Under the pieces are notes generated by a model. The model was not told the origin of the DNA. It did not search any database and worked only from the letters and a program-made list of their open reading frames with translations. DNA of 64,000 nt from an uncultured Oceanospirillales bacterium (GTDB lineage: Bacteria > Pseudomonadota > Gammaproteobacteria > Xanthomonadales > SZUA-36), in the NCBI GenBank assembly GCA_913055655.1, contig CAJXKA010000005.1, positions 1-64,000 of the forward strand, in the 5' to 3' direction. Position numbers and translations under genes: made by a program. Shown here piece after piece: positions 60,040-64,000 of this stretch; the stretch's first letter is position 1, and every line of letters starts with the position of its first letter.

Positions 60040-61155
60040 ATGTCCGCCACCCGAATCTATCAACATGACCAGCCGTTCCGATTCCGACAGGGCGGCGAAC
60101 TGCCCGGCCTGGAGCTGGCCTTTGAAACCTGGGGCGAACTGGACGCCGACGCGGGCAACGCCGTGCTGGTCCACACCGGCCTGTCGCCCAGCGCGCACGC
60201 GGCTTCCTGCCCGGAAGACCCCGAAGAAGGCTGGTGGGAATTCATGGTCGGCCCGGGCAAGCCCATCGACACCGACCGCTTCTTCGTCATCTGTGTCAAT
60301 TCGCTGGGCAGCTGCAAGGGCAGCACCGGCCCTGCCAGCATCAACCCGGCCACGGGCGAGCCCTGGCGCACTGACTTCCCGATCCTGAGCCTCGAGGATA
60401 TCGCCGCCGCCTCGCAGCTGGTTGTGAAACACCTCGGCATTGATCGGCTGTGTGCGCTCGTCGGCCCTTCCATGGGTGGCATGACGGCCCTGGCCCACCT
60501 GCGCCAGGCCCCCGCCGCGGCAAAGCATTTCCTGAGCATTTCCAGCGCCGCGCGCGCGGAACCGTTCAGCATTGCCATCCGCTCGCTGCAGCGCGAGATG
60601 GTGGCGACCGACCCGAACTGGAACGATGGCCACTACACGGACCAGCAGTGGCCGGAAAATGGCATGCGCCTGGCGCGTAAGCTGGGCATGGTGTCCTACC
60701 GCTCCGCCATCGAATGGCAGGACCGTTTCGGTCGCGACCAGCAGTCGAATTACCCGGAAGCCTGGTGGGGCATGCGCTACGAGGTGGAATCCTACCTGGA
60801 GGCCGCGGCCCAGCGCTTTATCGGCGCGTTCGACCCGTGCAGCTACCTGTACCTGTCCAGCGCCATGGACCGTTTCGACGCCTCGGCCGGCTGCGACGGC
60901 GGCCTGACCGAAGCATTGGCCGATACCCGACTGGACAGCGCGCTCGTCATTGGTGTGGACACGGACGTGTTGTTCCCGGCGCGCCAGCAGGGCGAGATCG
61001 CCAAGAACCTGCGCGCGCTGGGCATCGACACGCGCCTGGAAATGCTGCCGTCACCACAGGGTCACGACGCCTTTCTGGTAGACTCTGACAACTTCGGAAG
61101 CGTGGTGGGCGGATACTTCCGCGCCATCGCCAGACGGGAGCAAATCGGAGAATGA
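60040..61155 (+). CDS. metX: MetX-family O-succinyltransferase, probably serine O-succinyltransferase
   Basis: Alpha/beta hydrolase of 371 residues from ATG 60040; a longer frame overlaps trmB and is rejected. Nucleophile Ser144 in 'ALVGPSMGGMTAL', acid in 'GVDTDVLFP', His in 'PSPQGHDAFLVD'. The substrate-side blocks 'GWWEFMVGPGKPIDTDRFFVICVNSLGSCKGSTGPASINP' match the gammaproteobacterial MetX subgroup that uses succinyl-CoA; GSCKGSTGPAS resembles serine O-succinyltransferases of Xanthomonadales more than homoserine enzymes (GGCKGTTGPSS). Its 4-base overlap with a cysteine dioxygenase gene supports a cysteine-related role. Confidence 0.85.
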   Translation: MSATRIYQHDQPFRFRQGGELPGLELAFETWGELDADAGNAVLVHTGLSPSAHAASCPEDPEEGWWEFMVGPGKPIDTDRFFVICVNSLGSCKGSTGPASINPATGEPWRTDFPILSLEDIAAASQLVVKHLGIDRLCALVGPSMGGMTALAHLRQAPAAAKHFLSISSAARAEPFSIAIRSLQREMVATDPNWNDGHYTDQQWPENGMRLARKLGMVSYRSAIEWQDRFGRDQQSNYPEAWWGMRYEVESYLEAAAQRFIGAFDPCSYLYLSSAMDRFDASAGCDGGLTEALADTRLDSALVIGVDTDVLFPARQQGEIAKNLRALGIDTRLEMLPSPQGHDAFLVDSDNFGSVVGGYFRAIARREQIGE

Positions 61156-61724
61156 GCCTCGAATTCCAGGGCAAGGACCGCATGATCGAACGCATCGACC
61201 GTGCCATCTACGGCGATTGCGACTACGAAACCACCACCTGCCTGCGCCGTGCGCTGGTCGAATGCATTGCCGACCCGGGCATCCGGCTGCCGGACAGCGT
61301 CTTCGACGTCTTGCCCGATCACTACGGCCGCCGCGAGGTGTTTACGCACCCGGAGCGCGGCTACTCGGTCATCGCCATGACCTGGGGCCCCGGCCAGGGC
61401 ACCCCCATCCACGACCACGACGGCATGTGGTGCGTCGAGGGCGTCTGGGCGGGCTGTATCGAGGTCGTGTCCTACCAGTTGCTGGAGCAACAGGGCGAGC
61501 GCTACCACTTCGAACAGGTCGGTTGCATCGTCGCCGGTTGTGGCAGCGCCGGCAGCCTGATCCCGCCGCACGAGTACCACACCATCCAGAACACCGACCC
61601 GGAAAAAGTGGCGGTTTCGGTCCATATCTACAAGCACCTGATGCGGAACTGCAACATGTTCAGGGACGACGGTGACGGCTGGTACCGACGCGAGCCCAAG
61701 TCACTGGCACTGGACGCGGCCTGA
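61152..61724 (+). CDS. cdo: Cysteine dioxygenase (thiol dioxygenase cupin)
   Basis: Protein of 190 residues. Iron ligands His87 and His89 in 'GTPIHDHDGMWC' and His143 in 'PPHEYHTIQN'. Arg60 aligns with the carboxylate-binding Arg60 of mammalian CDO; Cys94 and Tyr160 align with the Cys93-Tyr157 crosslink pair. These favour cysteine over 3-mercaptopropionate as substrate. It oxidises cysteine to cysteinesulfinate. Coupled to the O-succinyltransferase gene by ATGA. Confidence 0.87.
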   Translation: MSLEFQGKDRMIERIDRAIYGDCDYETTTCLRRALVECIADPGIRLPDSVFDVLPDHYGRREVFTHPERGYSVIAMTWGPGQGTPIHDHDGMWCVEGVWAGCIEVVSYQLLEQQGERYHFEQVGCIVAGCGSAGSLIPPHEYHTIQNTDPEKVAVSVHIYKHLMRNCNMFRDDGDGWYRREPKSLALDAA

Positions 61725-61794
61725 CCCGCGGAAAGCCGCCGTTTTCACGCTGGCGCACAACCCCCGCCGCCGATATACTTTGCGCCCCTTCCGT

Positions 61795-61881
61795 GCCGAA
61801 GTGGCGGAACCGGTAGACGCGACGGATTCAAAATCCGTTTCTGGAAACAGAGTGAGAGTTCGAGTCTCTCCTTCGGCACCA
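61795..61881 (+). tRNA. leuX: tRNA-Leu (anticodon CAA)
   Basis: Acceptor GCCGAAG (61795-61801) pairs with CTTCGGC (61871-61877), then A and an encoded CCA (61879-61881). The anticodon stem ACGGA/TCCGT encloses TTCAAAA, giving anticodon CAA for UUG codons. A long variable arm and the TTCGAGT loop complete an 87-nt class II tRNA. A TATACT -10 lies at 61774-61779. Confidence 0.95.
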
Positions 61882-61926
61882 TTCAATCCCCAGGATCACG
61901 GCACGCACTGGCAACGTATCGCCCGT

Positions 61927-62697
61927 GTGCTGGCCCTGGTGTTGATGACCCTGCCGCCGGCACAGGCAGCGGCCTGGAATGCGGACGGTCACGCCGCCAT
62001 CGGTGTACTGGCGGTTGAACAGGCCAGCCCCGATACCCGGACGGCGCTGGCGCAGATCTTCGGCGACCTCTCACCCGATGCCATCGCCGCAGAATGCACC
62101 TGGGCGGATGATTTCCGGGAAACACCGGCCGGGCGCTGGAGTGCGCCGCTCCACTACGTCAATATCGACCCGGACTCGAAGCGTTATTCACGGCAGCGGG
62201 ACTGCCCGGAGGACGCCTGCGTGGTGGAGGCGGTGCGTCGGTACGCCGAGGTGCTGGGCGACGACACCCAGGCGAACGAAACCCGCCGCGAGGCCTTCCG
62301 GTTCCTGTGCCATTTCAGCGGCGACCTGCACCAGCCGCTGCATATCGGCTATGCCGACGACAAGGGTGGCAACCTGGTCACGGTGCGTTTCCGCGGTGAT
62401 GCCATGAACCTGCACGCATTCTGGGACCATGCCCTGCCCGCGGCCCATGCCAGTGGCTGGCGGGACCTGGTCTCGACGCTCCGGAAGCGGCCAAACCCCT
62501 CGGCAACACGGTGGAACGCCGCTGAACTCGCCGGCTGGACCAACGAGACGTTTTCACTGACGCGAAATTTCGCCTATCCGCCGACCCGGCAGATCGACAA
62601 CGCCTTCGCCAGGCGGGGTTGGCAGGTGGCGCTCCAGCAAATGGACATGGCCGCCGAACGGCTGGCGCTGATCCTGGAAACCGAACTGGCCGAGTGA
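61927..62697 (+). CDS. S1/P1-type nuclease, secreted
   Basis: Mature domain begins WNADGHAAIG: in P1 nuclease the N-terminal Trp itself binds zinc, so cleavage after 'PPAQAAA' is expected. Further ligands: 'CTWADDFRE', 'LHYVNID', 'FRFLCHFSGDLHQPLHIGYADDKGGN' and 'NLHAFWDHAL', covering the usual His and Asp set for three zinc ions. Cuts single-stranded DNA and RNA and 3'-phosphates. The only in-frame start after the tRNA is GTG 61927, giving a short signal peptide without a basic N-region; GTG 61852 would lie inside the tRNA gene. Confidence 0.87.
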   Translation: MLALVLMTLPPAQAAAWNADGHAAIGVLAVEQASPDTRTALAQIFGDLSPDAIAAECTWADDFRETPAGRWSAPLHYVNIDPDSKRYSRQRDCPEDACVVEAVRRYAEVLGDDTQANETRREAFRFLCHFSGDLHQPLHIGYADDKGGNLVTVRFRGDAMNLHAFWDHALPAAHASGWRDLVSTLRKRPNPSATRWNAAELAGWTNETFSLTRNFAYPPTRQIDNAFARRGWQVALQQMDMAAERLALILETELAE

Positions 62698-62704
62698 CGT
62701 GGCC

Positions 62705-64000
62705 TCAGAGGTCGCGGGCAACCCGGAAGCCCACCTGGGGGGTGTGCAGGCCGGCGGATGCCGAAAGCCGCGAAGACGCCCGCGCCTGTTTCTCTGAACT
62801 CGCCCAGTAGCCACCGCGAATGACGCGACGGTCGCAGCCGGGGTTTTCCCAGGCGCTGCCATCGACCGGGGCGCGAACATAGTTCACGTGCCAGCAGTCC
62901 TGCACCCACTCGGCCACGTTGCCCGCCATGTCGAACAGGCCCCAGGCATTGTTGGCCAGGCTGCCGGCCGGGGCCGGGCCCCAGTGGTCATCGCCATAGC
63001 CCCGGATGAAATTGCTGAACCGGCGCGACGACGGTGACTTGTCGTTCTCACCCGCCAGGTTCTCGGTGGCATCCCGAGGTCGATCGCTTCCCCACCACCA
63101 GGCCCGGTGCGTGCCCGCACGCATGGCGTACTCGAACTCCGCCTCGGTGGGTAGCCGGTATCGCTCACCGGTGGCCTCGGCCAGCCAGCGGACATACGCC
63201 TGGGCGTCATTCCAGCTGACATGCAGCACCGGCAGGTTGTCGGTGGCCGGGCGGCCGGCGTAGTCCAGCTGCCAGCTGACCTGGCCCCGCTCGGCGAGCT
63301 GGCCCATGTCGTCGTCCCAAACATCGCTGCGACCCGCACGTTCCGCGTCGGTCCGGTAGCCGCTGTCGCTGACGAAGGCACGGAACTCGCCGACCGTGAC
63401 CTCGTTGATCCCCAGGGCAAATGCCCGCTGGAAATTCACGCGGTGTGACGGCTTTTCTGAATCGCCGGCAAATTCGTCACCGGCCACCGCGCCCATGTTG
63501 AAACTGCCGGCGCCAATCACGATCACGGCGGGCGCCTGGCCGCGGCCGCCGCTGAGGTAATCGCGAATGACCTGGCCAGGTTCAAAGCTGCCATAGACCT
63601 GTTCACGGGCGATCATGTCCCGGAGGCTGGCGACGCGGTGCTCGTAGCCACCCAGGGCGATCAGGTCGATCATCAGGAACTCGGCCGCTTCGAAATCACC
63701 CCGGTGAATCAGCGAAATCACCTCGTTCTCGATTGATGCGGCGCGGCCATCCTGGAAACTGGCGATCTCGGCGCGGGCGTCATCGACCAGATCCTGCGGC
63801 TCGCGAACCGCCGACGCCTGGCTCAACCAGCTTTCGGCCAGCTCGAAATCCAGGTTCCGCGCCGCATCCAGGGCATTGGACACCATGGCCTGCTGGACCT
63901 CGAGCAGCCCCTGCTGCGCGGCGGTGCTGGTTCGGTCAAGCTCAACGGCTTTCCGATAGTAGAAATAGGCACTCTCCAGCGGTGGCTCGATCAGCGCACC
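62705..64000 (-). CDS. Sulfatase-modifying-factor (FGE-like) domain protein, 5' part beyond window
   Basis: The frame is open to the window end, so at least 431 residues are visible and the start lies outside. Residues before the domain are helical with TPR-like stretches ('YFYYRKAVELD...', 'LDFELAESWLSQASAV'). From about visible residue 155: 'VIGAGSFNMGAVAGDEFAGDSEKPSHRVNFQRAFALGINEVTVGEFRAF', 'LPTEAEFEYAMRAGT', 'NAWGLFDMAGNVAEWVQDCW' and 'RVIRGGYWASSEKQARASSR', the FGE-sulfatase family. The copper-binding catalytic cysteines of true FGE are not seen, so a non-catalytic or other role is likely. Confidence 0.85.
   Translation of the reverse strand, partial: GALIEPPLESAYFYYRKAVELDRTSTAAQQGLLEVQQAMVSNALDAARNLDFELAESWLSQASAVREPQDLVDDARAEIASFQDGRAASIENEVISLIHRGDFEAAEFLMIDLIALGGYEHRVASLRDMIAREQVYGSFEPGQVIRDYLSGGRGQAPAVIVIGAGSFNMGAVAGDEFAGDSEKPSHRVNFQRAFALGINEVTVGEFRAFVSDSGYRTDAERAGRSDVWDDDMGQLAERGQVSWQLDYAGRPATDNLPVLHVSWNDAQAYVRWLAEATGERYRLPTEAEFEYAMRAGTHRAWWWGSDRPRDATENLAGENDKSPSSRRFSNFIRGYGDDHWGPAPAGSLANNAWGLFDMAGNVAEWVQDCWHVNYVRAPVDGSAWENPGCDRRVIRGGYWASSEKQARASSRLSASAGLHTPQVGFRVARDL

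Noticed and set aside
61795-61881. tRNA-Leu as an integration site for a mobile element
   Set aside because: No integrase gene and no partial duplicate of the tRNA 3' end were noticed in the downstream sequence.

Overview
The window is about 64 kb of GC-rich, densely packed DNA, almost certainly from a free-living, aerobic gammaproteobacterium. I infer something near Wenzhouxiangella or the Xanthomonadales-Chromatiales border, but no rRNA is present to fix the taxon. Supporting signs are the gammaproteobacterial gene orders trmJ/suhB (divergent), queA-tgt-yajC-secD-secF and ccmABCDEFGHI, a full acyl-CoA/amino-acid catabolic repertoire, and large secreted proteins with choice-of-anchor D and S8 protease domains.

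Layout. 1-1.2 kb: 3' part of a secreted or anchored beta-sandwich protein. 1.4-9.6 kb: leucine catabolism (leucine dehydrogenase, isovaleryl-CoA dehydrogenase, thiolase, methylcrotonyl-CoA carboxylase beta subunit, methylglutaconyl-CoA hydratase, an SDR). Two toxin-antitoxin modules interrupt it (RHH/PIN at 3.75-4.39 kb, RHH/Doc at 5.63-6.24 kb). The biotin-carboxylase subunit and HMG-CoA lyase are not here. 9.6-14 kb: small unknown protein, MscS channel, a ferritin-like protein of the encapsulated-ferritin (EncFtn) type without an encapsulin, a DUF6498-like membrane protein, and the glutathione-dependent formaldehyde pathway. 14-15.4 kb: alkyltransferase-like protein embedded in repeats and structured non-coding DNA. 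15.4-17.8 kb: trmJ, suhB, SDR. 17.8-25.7 kb: minus-strand acyl-CoA operon (etfAB, enoyl-CoA hydratase, racemase, SDR, FadJ-like, thiolase) opposite an AraC-type regulator. 26.8-33.5 kb: second acyl-CoA operon (two ACADs, nitronate monooxygenase, acyl-CoA synthetase, alcohol dehydrogenase, GXWXG protein) opposite a TetR regulator with a recognisable promoter-operator. 34.3-36.6 kb: an APH-type kinase plus ACAD pair, the two halves of eukaryotic ACAD10/ACAD11. 36.6-43.2 kb: secF-secD-yajC-tgt-methyltransferase-queA. 43.3-46.8 kb: kynurenine operon. 46.8-52.4 kb: large S8 protease and glutathione reductase. 52.6-59.3 kb: complete cytochrome c maturation operon with a 55-residue ccmD. 59.3-64 kb: TrmB-like methyltransferase, MetX-family O-succinyltransferase plus cysteine dioxygenase, tRNA-Leu(CAA), S1/P1 nuclease, and a truncated sulfatase-modifying-factor-type protein.

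The most unusual signal is a four-copy family of about 112-119 bp three-way-junction repeats (13,971-14,084; 14,241-14,359; 39,817-39,928; 40,109-40,222). The ~54 bp core is conserved. The 29-32 bp outer arms differ between loci yet stay almost perfectly complementary within each copy. The copies come as two head-to-head pairs, a BIME-like arrangement but much larger than ordinary REPs. A separate 188 bp element with 28 bp terminal inverted repeats lies at 14,843-15,030.

Functionally, much of the window turns amino acids (leucine, tryptophan), branched or hydroxylated acyl chains and formaldehyde into acetyl-CoA-level products. Electrons from four acyl-CoA dehydrogenases could pass through the EtfAB encoded here.
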